From assembly GCF_014650555.1 (NCBI RefSeq), contig NZ_BMVE01000002.1, forward strand, positions 682,001 to 746,000: DNA of 64,000 bases, given 5' to 3'. Position numbers and translations under genes: made by a program. Position 1 is the first letter of the stretch, and each line of letters opens with the position of its first letter. The notes beneath the pieces are model-generated. The model searched no databases. It was not told where the DNA came from and was given only the letters and a program-made list of their open reading frames with translations. Source of the stretch: Streptomyces goshikiensis (GTDB taxonomy: Bacteria > Actinomycetota > Actinomycetes > Streptomycetales > Streptomycetaceae). Shown piece after piece: positions 1 through 7,787 of this stretch.

Positions 1-75
1 CGAATACCCCTTGGGGCCCGGCGACGTTGTACAGCGTAAGCTGGAGCGATCCTGTATCGCGGCAAGAGTGGACGA

Positions 76-90
76 TTCACCGCAGGTGAA
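76..90. promoter_or_regulatory. Inverted repeat upstream of the hopanoid operon
   Basis: TTCACC-GCA-GGTGAA is a perfect 6-bp dyad with a 3-nt centre, about 150 bp before hpnC. It could be an operator or a small hairpin. No regulator gene lies next to it in this window. The first 241 bases hold no gene I can support. Confidence 0.3.
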
Positions 91-134
91 ATGGCCTGAA
101 GTACCCCGGGGAAAGTCGGGCGGCGTGTCCGAAA

Positions 135-140
135 TAGGAT
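135..140 (+). promoter_or_regulatory. Candidate -10 element for the hopanoid operon
   Basis: TAGGAT is a good actinobacterial -10 hexamer. I cannot see a convincing -35 at 16-19 bp upstream, so the sigma factor is unknown. It would give a leader of roughly 95 nt before the hpnC GTG. Confidence 0.3.
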
Positions 141-241
141 GACTTGGGTCGGCAGTGTAGAACGGGAGATGTGACGGCAATGGCTACGGGAATTCTCCGG
201 CCCCCAGGCTTTATGGCCGTCCCCGCCCCGGGCGGCGGGCG

Positions 242-1171
242 GTGACCCCGGAGCACGGCATCCGGCCCGCGTCGCAGGCGACCCACACCCGCGCCACCCT
301 CGACAAGGCCGCCGCGGAGAATTTCCCGGTCGCTCCCTTCTTCCTTCCCCGCGCCTGGCGCGAGGGCCTCACGGCGGTCTACGGATACGCCCGGCTGGTC
401 GATGACATCGGCGACGGCGACCTCGCCCCGGGCGGCCGCGACGCCGTCCTCCTCGGCCTCGACCCCGCCGCCGTGGACGACCGGCTCGCCATGCTCGACG
501 CCTTCGAGGCCGACCTGCTGCGCGTCTTCGGCGGCGCCGACGGCCCGCCCCGCCACCCCCTGCTGCTGGCCCTGCGGCCCGTCGTCCGCGACCACGGCCT
601 CACCCCCGAGCCCTTCCTCGGGCTGATCGAGGCCAACCGCCAGGACCAGCGGGTGACCCGCTACGAGACGTACGAGGACCTCCTCGCGTACTGCGAGCTG
701 TCCGCGAACCCCGTGGGCCGCCTCGTGCTCTCCCTCACCGGGACCAGCACCCCCGAGCGGATCCGCCGCTCCGACGCCGTCTGCACCGCCCTGCAGATCG
801 CCGAGCACCTCCAGGACGTCGCCGAAGACCTCGGACGGGACCGGATCTACCTCCCCGGCCAGGACATGCGACGCTTCCACGTGACCGAAACCGATCTGAA
901 GGCCCCGACCGCCGGCGCGTCCGTACGCGCCCTGGTCGCCTTCGAGGCCGAGCGCGCGCGCGAGCTCCTCGGCGAAGGCACCCCGCTCGTGGGCAGCGTG
1001 CACGGCCGGCTCCGGCTGCTGCTCGCGGGCTTCGTGGGAGGAGGGCGCGCCGCGCTGCGCGCCGTCGGCGCCGCCGGGTTCGACGTGCTTCCCGGCCCGC
1101 CCAAGCCCACCAAGACCGGCCTGCTCCGCGAGGTGGCCACCGTCCTGCGCACAGCGCCGAGAAAGGGGTGA
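242..1171 (+). CDS. hpnC: Hydroxysqualene synthase HpnC
   Basis: Predicted 309-aa trans-isoprenyl diphosphate synthase of the squalene/phytoene synthase family. In bacteria that make squalene by the HpnCDE route, HpnC converts presqualene diphosphate to hydroxysqualene. The two Asp-rich metal sites are visible: DDIGD at residues 54-58 and QDVAED at 191-196, followed by the family-typical GRDRIYLP stretch. The start is GTG; no strong ribosome site is seen, and a start near residue 20 is possible. It is the first gene of the operon, and its TGA overlaps the next gene's GTG by four bases. HpnC is told from HpnD by order and by sequence type: the first gene here has the shorter, HpnC-like N-terminus, and the second reads like HpnD. 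Confidence 0.92.
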   Translation: MTPEHGIRPASQATHTRATLDKAAAENFPVAPFFLPRAWREGLTAVYGYARLVDDIGDGDLAPGGRDAVLLGLDPAAVDDRLAMLDAFEADLLRVFGGADGPPRHPLLLALRPVVRDHGLTPEPFLGLIEANRQDQRVTRYETYEDLLAYCELSANPVGRLVLSLTGTSTPERIRRSDAVCTALQIAEHLQDVAEDLGRDRIYLPGQDMRRFHVTETDLKAPTAGASVRALVAFEAERARELLGEGTPLVGSVHGRLRLLLAGFVGGGRAALRAVGAAGFDVLPGPPKPTKTGLLREVATVLRTAPRKG

Positions 1172-2157
1172 GCCCGACCGTGGAGGGCCCCACACACGCG
1201 TCCGCACCGTCCGCGACGGCGGTGCTGTCCGCACCGATTTCCGCGGCCTACAGCTACTGCGAGGCCGTCACCGGCGCGCAGGCGCGCAACTTCGCGTACG
1301 GCATCCGGCTGCTGCCCACGGACAAGCGGCACGCCATGTCCGCGCTGTACGCCTTCTCCCGGCGGGTCGACGACATCGGCGACGGCACGCTGGCGCCCGA
1401 GGCCAAACTGACCCGGCTGGAGGAGACCCGCGCGCTGCTCGGCCGGATCCGCGCCGAGGACATCGACGAGGACGACACCGACCCGGTCGCCGTCGCCCTC
1501 GCACACGCCGCGCGCCGCTTCCCGATCCCCCTCGAAGGACTCGACGAGCTCATCGACGGGGTCCTCATGGACGTCCGCGGCGAGACCTACGAGACCTGGG
1601 ACGACCTCAAGGAATACTGCCGCTGCGTCGCCGGGGCCATCGGCCGGCTCTCCCTCGGCGTGTTCGGGACGGTGAACTCCGGGAGCCTGGCCCCCGCCGA
1701 CGCCGCGCGCGCCGACGAGTACGCCGACACCCTCGGCCTCGCCCTGCAACTCACCAACATCCTGCGCGACGTCCGCGAGGACGCGGCCAACGGGCGCACC
1801 TACCTGCCCGCCGAGGACCTCGCCAAATTCGGCTGCTCCGAAGGCTTCCACAGCGACCGCGCCCCGGCCGGCGCCGACTTCGCAGGGCTCGTCCACCACG
1901 AAGTCCGCCGCGCCCGGGCCCTGTTCGTCGAGGGCTACCGGCTGCTGCCCATGCTCGACCGCCGCAGCGGTGCCTGCGTCGCCGCCATGGCCGGGATCTA
2001 CCGGCGCCTCCTGGACCGCATCGAGCGCGAGCCCGAGGCCGTGCTGCGCGGCCGCGTCTCGCTGCCGACGCACGAGAAGGCGTACGTCGCCGTCCGCGGC
2101 CTCTCCGGCCTCGACGCGCGCACCATCTCGCGCCAGAGCACCCGGAGGCGTGCCTGA
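1168..2157 (+). CDS. hpnD: Presqualene diphosphate synthase HpnD
   Basis: Predicted 329-aa squalene/phytoene synthase family protein. HpnD joins two farnesyl diphosphates into presqualene diphosphate, the substrate of HpnC. Metal-binding motifs are DDIGD at residues 68-72 and DVRED at 201-205, the latter followed by NGRTYLP. The GTG start overlaps the hpnC stop (GTGA); the first 30 residues are Ser/Ala/Thr-rich and could be an unconserved extension or indicate a later start. The stop overlaps the next ATG as TGATG, so ribosomes could re-initiate on the small ORF that follows. The paralogous pair with hpnC side by side is standard for hopanoid loci. Confidence 0.93.
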   Translation: MSPTVEGPTHASAPSATAVLSAPISAAYSYCEAVTGAQARNFAYGIRLLPTDKRHAMSALYAFSRRVDDIGDGTLAPEAKLTRLEETRALLGRIRAEDIDEDDTDPVAVALAHAARRFPIPLEGLDELIDGVLMDVRGETYETWDDLKEYCRCVAGAIGRLSLGVFGTVNSGSLAPADAARADEYADTLGLALQLTNILRDVREDAANGRTYLPAEDLAKFGCSEGFHSDRAPAGADFAGLVHHEVRRARALFVEGYRLLPMLDRRSGACVAAMAGIYRRLLDRIEREPEAVLRGRVSLPTHEKAYVAVRGLSGLDARTISRQSTRRRA

Positions 2158-2318
2158 TGCCCCAGCCTGCCCCGTCCGCCGCGCCCGCGACGGCGCCGCG
2201 GACCCCCGGACGCGCCGCGCACCGCGGGGACGCAACCACCACCGGTGCCCGCGCGTCCCACCCGGAGGGCGCCGGACCCGGCGCGGCCGGCCGCCACACC
2301 ACCGGGGAGGGCGCATGA
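2157..2318 (+). CDS. Small coupled ORF between hpnD and hpnE (53 aa)
   Basis: An ATG overlapping the hpnD stop (TGATG) opens a 53-codon frame that closes exactly at the hpnE start (ATGA). The product is Ala/Pro/Gly/Thr-rich, with no hydrophobic segment, no cysteine and no recognisable domain; it begins MPQPAPSAAP and ends TTGEGA. Both junctions have the spacing of translational coupling, which is more than chance would usually give. I recall that related Streptomyces loci also carry a small unassigned ORF here, but I cannot confirm homology. It may be a real small protein, or a relay that carries ribosomes from hpnD to hpnE. Function unknown. Confidence 0.5.
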   Translation: MPQPAPSAAPATAPRTPGRAAHRGDATTTGARASHPEGAGPGAAGRHTTGEGA

Positions 2319-3694
2319 GCGGCAGCGACCAGCGCGCCGTGGTCGTCGGCGGCGGGCTCGCCGGGGTCACCGCCGCGCTCGAACTCGCCGACGCCGGGCT
2401 GCGGGTCACCCTCCTCGAAAGCCGCCCGCGCCTCGGCGGCCTCGCCTTCTCCTTCAAGCGCGGCGACCTCACCGTGGACAACGGCCAGCACGTCTACCTG
2501 CGCTGCTGCACCGCCTACCGGTGGTTCCTCGACCGCATCGGGGGCGCCGCCCTCGCCCCCCTCCAGGACCGCCTCGACGTCCCCGTGCTCGACGTCGCCC
2601 ACCCCGCCGGGCCCCGGCTGGGCCGGCTGCGCCGCAGCGCCCTGCCCGTACCGCTGCACCTGGCCGCCTCCCTGGCCCGCTACCCGCACCTCTCGCTCGC
2701 CGAGCGGGCGAGCGTCGGGCGCGCCGCCCTCGCGCTGCGCCGCCTCGACCCCGCCGACCCGGCCCTCGACGGCCTGGACTTCGCCACCTGGCTCGGCCGC
2801 CACGGCCAGAGCCCGCGCACCATCGAGGCCCTGTGGGACCTCGTCGGCATCGCCACCCTCAACGCCACCGCCGGCCAGTCCTCGCTGGGCCTGGCCGCCA
2901 TGGTCTTCAAGACCGGCCTGCTCTCCGAGAACGGCGCCGCCGACATCGGCTGGGCCACCGTCCCCCTTGGCGACCTGCACGACACCCTGGCGCGCGAGCG
3001 GCTCGACGCCGCCGGCGTCCGCACCGAACTGCGCACCAAGGTCACCGGCATCTCCCGTACGGAAGACGGCGGCTGGCGCGTCGACACCGAGGACGAGTCC
3101 CTCGACGCGGGCACCGTCGTCCTGGCCGTCCCGCAGCGCGAGGCCCACGGACTGCTCCCGGCCGGCGCCCTCGCCGACCCCGACAAGCTCCTCGACATCG
3201 ACACCGCGCCCATCCTCAACGTCCACGTCGTCTACGACCGCAAGGTGCTCAAGCGGCCCTTCTTCGCCGCGCTCGGCTCCCCGGTCCAGTGGGTCTTCGA
3301 CCGCACCGACGCCTCCGGACTCACCGACGGCGGCCAGTACCTGGCCCTGTCCCAGTCCGCCGCCCAGGACGACATCGACGAGCCCGTCTCCGTCCTGCGG
3401 ACCAAGTACCTGCCCGAACTGGAGCGGCTGCTGCCGGCCGCGCGCGGCGCGAAGGTACGGGACTTCTTCGTCACCCGGGAGCGGACCGCCACCTTCGCCC
3501 CCACCCCCGGCGTCGGCCGGCTGCGCCCCGGCGCCCGGACCGACACGCCGGGGCTCTATCTGGCCGGTGCGTGGACCGCCACCGGTTGGCCCGCGACCAT
3601 GGAGGGCGCCGTCCGGAGCGGAGTGAGCGCGGCCCACGCCGCGCTCGCCGCTCTCGGCCGCCACCGCGACCACCCCCTGCAGGAGGCGGCATGA
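2315..3694 (+). CDS. hpnE: Hydroxysqualene dehydroxylase HpnE
   Basis: Predicted 459-aa FAD-dependent amine oxidase/phytoene desaturase-like enzyme. It reduces hydroxysqualene to squalene and completes the HpnCDE route. The N-terminal Rossmann motif VVVGGGLAG is at about residues 9-17, followed by the ES(R)PRLGG dinucleotide-binding extension. The C-terminal FAD-contact region around GLYLAGAWTATGWPATMEGA is typical of the family. The chosen ATG has GGGGAGG eight bases upstream; the frame stays open further 5', but that part overlaps hpnD and the small ORF. It ends in an ATGA overlap with the polyprenyl synthase gene, whose ribosome site AGGAGG lies inside hpnE. Confidence 0.93.
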   Translation: MSGSDQRAVVVGGGLAGVTAALELADAGLRVTLLESRPRLGGLAFSFKRGDLTVDNGQHVYLRCCTAYRWFLDRIGGAALAPLQDRLDVPVLDVAHPAGPRLGRLRRSALPVPLHLAASLARYPHLSLAERASVGRAALALRRLDPADPALDGLDFATWLGRHGQSPRTIEALWDLVGIATLNATAGQSSLGLAAMVFKTGLLSENGAADIGWATVPLGDLHDTLARERLDAAGVRTELRTKVTGISRTEDGGWRVDTEDESLDAGTVVLAVPQREAHGLLPAGALADPDKLLDIDTAPILNVHVVYDRKVLKRPFFAALGSPVQWVFDRTDASGLTDGGQYLALSQSAAQDDIDEPVSVLRTKYLPELERLLPAARGAKVRDFFVTRERTATFAPTPGVGRLRPGARTDTPGLYLAGAWTATGWPATMEGAVRSGVSAAHAALAALGRHRDHPLQEAA

Positions 3695-4857
3695 CGACCG
3701 TCAGCACCACCACCGCCACCGGCACAGCACGCTCAGCACGTACAGGAACCAGAGGAGAGCCAGTGAACCCGGGGAATCCGGCTGTCGAGAACACGGCTGC
3801 CAGTGTGGGCACGGCCGGCGGGGAGAAGGCGGACACGCTCGCCCTCCTGGAGCGCGGCCGCACGCTGTCGACGCCCGTGCTCCGCGCCGCCGTAGACCGG
3901 CTCGCGGCGCCCATGGACACCGTCGCCGCCTACCACTTCGGCTGGATCGACGCCCAGGGCAACCCGGCGGACGGCGACGGCGGCAAGGCCGTGCGCCCCG
4001 CCCTCGCACTGCTCTCCGCCGAGGCGGCGGGCGCCGCGGCCGAGGTGGGCGTTCCGGGCGCCGTCGCGGTCGAGCTCGTGCACAACTTCTCGCTGCTGCA
4101 CGACGACCTGATGGACGGCGACGAGCAGCGCCGCCACCGCGACACGGTGTGGAAGGTGCACGGCCCCGCCCAGGCGATTCTCGTCGGCGACGCCCTGTTC
4201 GCCCTCGCCAACGAGGTGCTGCTGGAGCTCGGCACCGTCGAGGCCGGCCGCGCGGCCCGCCGCCTGACCACCGCCACCCGCAAGCTGATCGACGGCCAGG
4301 CGCAGGACATCTCCTACGAGCACCGCGAGCGCGTCAGCGTCGAGGAGTGCCTGGAGATGGAGGGCAACAAGACCGGCGCGCTGCTCGCCTGCGCGGTCTC
4401 CATCGGCGCCGTCCTCGGCGGCGCCGACGACCGTACGGCCGACAAGCTGGAGGAGTACGGCTACCACCTCGGCCTCGCCTTCCAGGCCGTCGACGACCTG
4501 CTCGGCATCTGGGGCGACCCGGAGGCCACCGGCAAGCAGACCTGGAGCGACCTGCGCCAGCGCAAGAAGTCCCTCCCCGTCGTCGCCGCGCTCGCCGCCG
4601 GCGGGCCCGCCTGCGAGGAGCTCGGCCGGCTCCTCGCCGCCGACGCCAAGAGCAACGACTTCGAGAACTTCTCCGAGGAGGAGTTCGCGGCCCGCGCCGC
4701 CCTCATCGAGGCGGCCGGCGGCCGGGAGTGGACCGCCGAGGAGGCGCGCCGCCAGCACGCGATCGCCATCCGCGCGCTGGACGACGTCGACATGCCCCAG
4801 CGGGTGCGCGAGCAGCTCGTCGCCCTCGCCGACTTCGTCGTCGTGCGCAAGAGGTGA
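3691..4857 (+). CDS. Polyprenyl diphosphate synthase (farnesyl-diphosphate type)
   Basis: Predicted 388-aa all-trans isoprenyl diphosphate synthase. It condenses isopentenyl diphosphate with allylic diphosphates; in this operon the expected product is the C15 farnesyl diphosphate used by HpnD. The first Asp-rich motif is DDLMD at residues 138-142 and the second is DDLLG at 268-272, with GKAVRPAL upstream for diphosphate binding. The ATG overlaps the hpnE stop and has AGGAGG ten bases before it. A second in-frame start, GTG at 3763, also has AGAGGAGA in front and would remove 24 unconserved residues. Product chain length cannot be read safely from the sequence. Confidence 0.9.
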   Translation: MTTVSTTTATGTARSARTGTRGEPVNPGNPAVENTAASVGTAGGEKADTLALLERGRTLSTPVLRAAVDRLAAPMDTVAAYHFGWIDAQGNPADGDGGKAVRPALALLSAEAAGAAAEVGVPGAVAVELVHNFSLLHDDLMDGDEQRRHRDTVWKVHGPAQAILVGDALFALANEVLLELGTVEAGRAARRLTTATRKLIDGQAQDISYEHRERVSVEECLEMEGNKTGALLACAVSIGAVLGGADDRTADKLEEYGYHLGLAFQAVDDLLGIWGDPEATGKQTWSDLRQRKKSLPVVAALAAGGPACEELGRLLAADAKSNDFENFSEEEFAARAALIEAAGGREWTAEEARRQHAIAIRALDDVDMPQRVREQLVALADFVVVRKR

Positions 4858-4878
4858 TCGCCACCCGAGCCCGGATAT

Positions 4879-4890
4879 GACTCGCGAGTC
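4879..4890. promoter_or_regulatory. 12-bp perfect palindrome before shc
   Basis: GACTCGCGAGTC sits in the only sizeable gap of the operon (115 bp between the polyprenyl synthase gene and shc) and is followed at once by GCCGGCCGGC. It could be an operator for a second promoter or a processing hairpin. The gap otherwise holds the shc ribosome site AGGGGAAG. Confidence 0.3.
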
Positions 4891-4972
4891 GCCGGCCGGC
4901 GCCACCTGACCGTGGCCCCGGCCGACGGCGGACCCCAGGACAGCAGAAGCCACTGCACACATAGGGGAAGCC

Positions 4973-7123
4973 ATGACAGCGACGACCGACGGCACCGGAG
5001 CCCCCGGCGCCGAACCGGACGAAGGCGCGGCCGCCGGGACCGCCGCCCCGCCGGGTACCCGCGAGGCCGTGCGGCGACGCCGTTCGCCAAGGGGCCCGGG
5101 CGCCGGGCCGGAGGCCGACTACGGTCCCGCGCGCGCGAGCGCGCCCGACCGGTTGCGGGGTGATGCGGCGCGGGGTGATGCGGCGCGGCGCGTCCAGGAC
5201 GCCACCGCGCGCGCGATCCGCAACCTGCTGGGGCGCCAGGACCCCGCGGGCTGGTGGAAGGGCGACCTGGAGACCAACGTCACCATGGACGCCGAGGACC
5301 TGCTGCTGCGGCAGTTCCTCGGGATCCGGGACGAGGCCGTCACCCAGGCCGCCGCCCTGTTCATCCGGCGCGAGCAGCGCGAGGACGGCACCTGGGCCAC
5401 CTTCCACGGCGGCCCGCCCGAACTCTCCGCCACCATCGAGGCGTACGTCGCCCTGCGCCTCGCCGGAGACGCCCCCGACGCCCCGCACATGGCCACCGCC
5501 TCGGCCTGGATCCGGGCCCACGGCGGGCTCGCCGCCGCCCGGGTGTTCACCCGGATCTGGCTGGCCCTGTTCGGCTGGTGGGACTGGGAGAACCTGCCCG
5601 AACTCCCGCCCGAGCTGGTCCTGCTGCCGCCCTGGGTGCCGCTGAACATCTACGACTTCGGCTGCTGGGCCCGCCAGACCATCGTCCCGCTGACGGTCGT
5701 CTCCGCGATGCGGCCCGTCCGCCCGGCCCCCTTCGCGCTCGACGAGCTGCACACCGACGCGCGGGTCCCGGTCCCGCCCCGCCGGATGGCCCCGCCGACC
5801 ACCTGGAACGGCGCCTTCCAGTGGATGGACAGGGCCCTGCACGTCTACCGGCGGTTCGCCCCGCGCCGGCTGCGCGAGGCGGCGATGGCCAGCGCCGGCC
5901 GCTGGATCATCGAGCGGCAGGAGAACGACGGCTGCTGGGGCGGGATCCAGCCGCCCGCCGTGTACTCGGTCATCGCCCTCCACCTGCTCGGCTACGACCT
6001 CGGGCACCCGGTGATGCGGGCCGGTCTGGAGTCCCTCGACCGGTTCGCCGTCTGGCGCGAGGACGGCTCCCGGATGATCGAGGCCTGCCAGTCCCCGGTC
6101 TGGGACACCTGCCTGGCCGCCATCGCGCTGGCCGACGCGGGGGTCCGCCCCGACCACCCGGCCCTGGTGAAGGCCGCCGACTGGATGCTCGGCGAGGAGA
6201 TCGTCCGGACCGGCGACTGGGCCGTGCGCCGGCCCGGACTCGCCCCGGGCGGCTGGGCGTTCGAGTTCCACAACGACACCTACCCCGACATCGACGACAC
6301 CGCCGAAGTGGTCCTCGCGCTGCGCCGGATCCGCCACCCCGACCCGGCGAGGGTCGAGGCGGCCATCGCCCGAGGGGTGTCCTGGAACCTCGGGATGCAG
6401 TCGCGGGGCGGAGCCTGGGGCGCCTTCGACGCCGACAACACCAGCCCCTTCCCCAACCGGCTGCCGTTCTGCGACTTCGGGGAGGTCATCGATCCGCCGT
6501 CGGCGGACGTCACGGCGCACGTCGTGGAGATGCTCGCGGCCGAGGGCCGGGCGGCGGACCCCCGCACCCGGCGGGGCATCGCCTGGCTGCTCGCCGAACA
6601 GGAGCCGGAAGGGCCCTGGTTCGGCCGCTGGGGCACCAACTACGTGTACGGGACCGGATCGGTGGTCCCGGCCCTGACGGCCGCCGGCCTGTCCCCGGGG
6701 CATCCCGCGATCCGGCGGGCGGTGCTCTGGCTGGAATCCGTACAGAACCCGGACGGGGGATGGGGCGAGGACCAGCGCTCCTACCAGGACCGGGCATGGG
6801 CCGGGAAGGGGGAGTCCACGCCCTCGCAGACCGCGTGGGCGCTGATGGCCCTGCTGTCGGCGGGGGAGCGGGACGCCAAGACAGTCGAGCGCGGCATCGC
6901 GTACCTGGTGGAGACCCAGCTGGCGGACGGCGGCTGGGACGAACCGCACTTCACCGGCACCGGCTTCCCCTGGGACTTCTCCATCAACTACCACCTCTAC
7001 CGGCACGTCTTCCCGCTCACCGCGCTCGGCCGCTATCTGTACGGGGAGCCGTTCGGCCACGACGGCCGGCACATCGGCGCCCACCTGGGCGACCGCACCG
7101 GGGTCCCGGCCGAGGGGGTCTGA
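4973..7123 (+). CDS. shc: Squalene-hopene cyclase
   Basis: Predicted 716-aa class II terpene cyclase, a monotopic membrane enzyme that folds squalene to hopene/hopanol. The catalytic acid motif DXDD is D439-I-D441-D442. Several QW repeats are visible (around QENDGCWGG, QNPDGGWGED and QLADGGWDE), and the C-terminus has the usual FSINYHLYRHVFPLTALGRY region. The ATG is preceded by AGGGGAAG at good spacing. About 75 N-terminal residues are charged and low-complexity, longer than needed for the fold, and contain an exact 15-bp tandem repeat (5157-5186) encoding GDAAR twice. The stop overlaps the hpnG start (TGATG). Confidence 0.97.
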   Translation: MTATTDGTGAPGAEPDEGAAAGTAAPPGTREAVRRRRSPRGPGAGPEADYGPARASAPDRLRGDAARGDAARRVQDATARAIRNLLGRQDPAGWWKGDLETNVTMDAEDLLLRQFLGIRDEAVTQAAALFIRREQREDGTWATFHGGPPELSATIEAYVALRLAGDAPDAPHMATASAWIRAHGGLAAARVFTRIWLALFGWWDWENLPELPPELVLLPPWVPLNIYDFGCWARQTIVPLTVVSAMRPVRPAPFALDELHTDARVPVPPRRMAPPTTWNGAFQWMDRALHVYRRFAPRRLREAAMASAGRWIIERQENDGCWGGIQPPAVYSVIALHLLGYDLGHPVMRAGLESLDRFAVWREDGSRMIEACQSPVWDTCLAAIALADAGVRPDHPALVKAADWMLGEEIVRTGDWAVRRPGLAPGGWAFEFHNDTYPDIDDTAEVVLALRRIRHPDPARVEAAIARGVSWNLGMQSRGGAWGAFDADNTSPFPNRLPFCDFGEVIDPPSADVTAHVVEMLAAEGRAADPRTRRGIAWLLAEQEPEGPWFGRWGTNYVYGTGSVVPALTAAGLSPGHPAIRRAVLWLESVQNPDGGWGEDQRSYQDRAWAGKGESTPSQTAWALMALLSAGERDAKTVERGIAYLVETQLADGGWDEPHFTGTGFPWDFSINYHLYRHVFPLTALGRYLYGEPFGHDGRHIGAHLGDRTGVPAEGV
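5157..5186 (+). repeat. 15-bp tandem duplication inside shc
   Basis: GGGGTGATGCGGCGC occurs twice head to tail with no mismatch and keeps the reading frame, adding one extra GDAAR block to the disordered N-terminal region of the cyclase. It looks like a recent slippage event. Confidence 0.8.
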
Positions 7124-7782
7124 TGCAGCGCCGAGCCGAGCCCGCCGCCCTGCTGGTCGCCTGCGCCCTGCGCATCGAGCGGGCGGCCCTGCGCAGCGGC
7201 GGGGAGCGCGGCGCCCCCGACGGGTACGCCGTGCTGCGCACCGGCATGGGGCCGCGCGCCGCCGACCTGGCCGTCGCCCGGGCACTGGCCGGGCCGGGCG
7301 GGGACCGGACCGCGGTCCTCGCCACCGGGTTCTGCGCCGGGCTGGTCCCCGGCATGAACCCCGGCGACCTGATCGTCGCCGAGGAGACCCGGGACCCGCG
7401 CGGGACCGTCACCTGTGACGGGACCGCCCTGCTCGCCGAGGCGCTGGCCCGGGCGGTCCCGGGCGCCGCCGTGCACCTCGGCGCCCTGACCGGCTCCGAC
7501 CACGTCGTGCGGGGCCAGGAGCGCGCGCAGCTGCGCGCCACCGGCGCCATCGCGGTCGACATGGAGTCGGCGGCCACCCTCTGGACCGCCACCCGGGACG
7601 CCCGGGGCGCCCTGGACCGGCGCGGTCCGGTTGCGGCCGTCCGGGTGATCGTGGACGCTCCGGAGCACGAGCTCGTCCGTATCGGCACGGTTCGCGGTGG
7701 AATATCTGCCTTCCGTGTTCTCCGTGCCGTGCTGCCCGCGTTTTTCGACTGGCACCGTTCTTCGCTGCTCCCCAGGAGGTGA
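7123..7782 (+). CDS. hpnG: Adenosylhopane nucleosidase/phosphorylase HpnG
   Basis: Predicted 219-aa member of the nucleoside phosphorylase/MTA-nucleosidase fold. In hopanoid loci HpnG removes adenine from adenosylhopane to give ribosylhopane. The nucleoside-binding signature VDMESAA is present at about residues 146-152, and the TGFCAGLVPGMNPGDLIVA segment matches the purine phosphorylase core. The start ATG overlaps the shc TGA. The 3' end runs into the hpnH ribosome-binding site; the hpnH ATG begins six bases after the hpnG stop. Only the position within the hopanoid operon separates this from other small phosphorylases, but the context is strong. Confidence 0.9.
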   Translation: MQRRAEPAALLVACALRIERAALRSGGERGAPDGYAVLRTGMGPRAADLAVARALAGPGGDRTAVLATGFCAGLVPGMNPGDLIVAEETRDPRGTVTCDGTALLAEALARAVPGAAVHLGALTGSDHVVRGQERAQLRATGAIAVDMESAATLWTATRDARGALDRRGPVAAVRVIVDAPEHELVRIGTVRGGISAFRVLRAVLPAFFDWHRSSLLPRR

Positions 7783-7787
7783 GCCAG

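Noticed and set aside
2..142. Open frame from the left edge that could be the end of an upstream gene
   Set aside because: About 45 codons with poor third-position GC and no recognisable sequence; two frames are equally open, so I cannot support a gene.
847..2481. 544-codon antisense frame opposite hpnC and hpnD
   Set aside because: No motif, shadow of two well-defined synthase genes.
4703..7285. 860-codon antisense frame opposite the cyclase gene
   Set aside because: Low-complexity Gly/Arg/Val protein with no domain; it mirrors shc, which has full catalytic motifs on the other strand.
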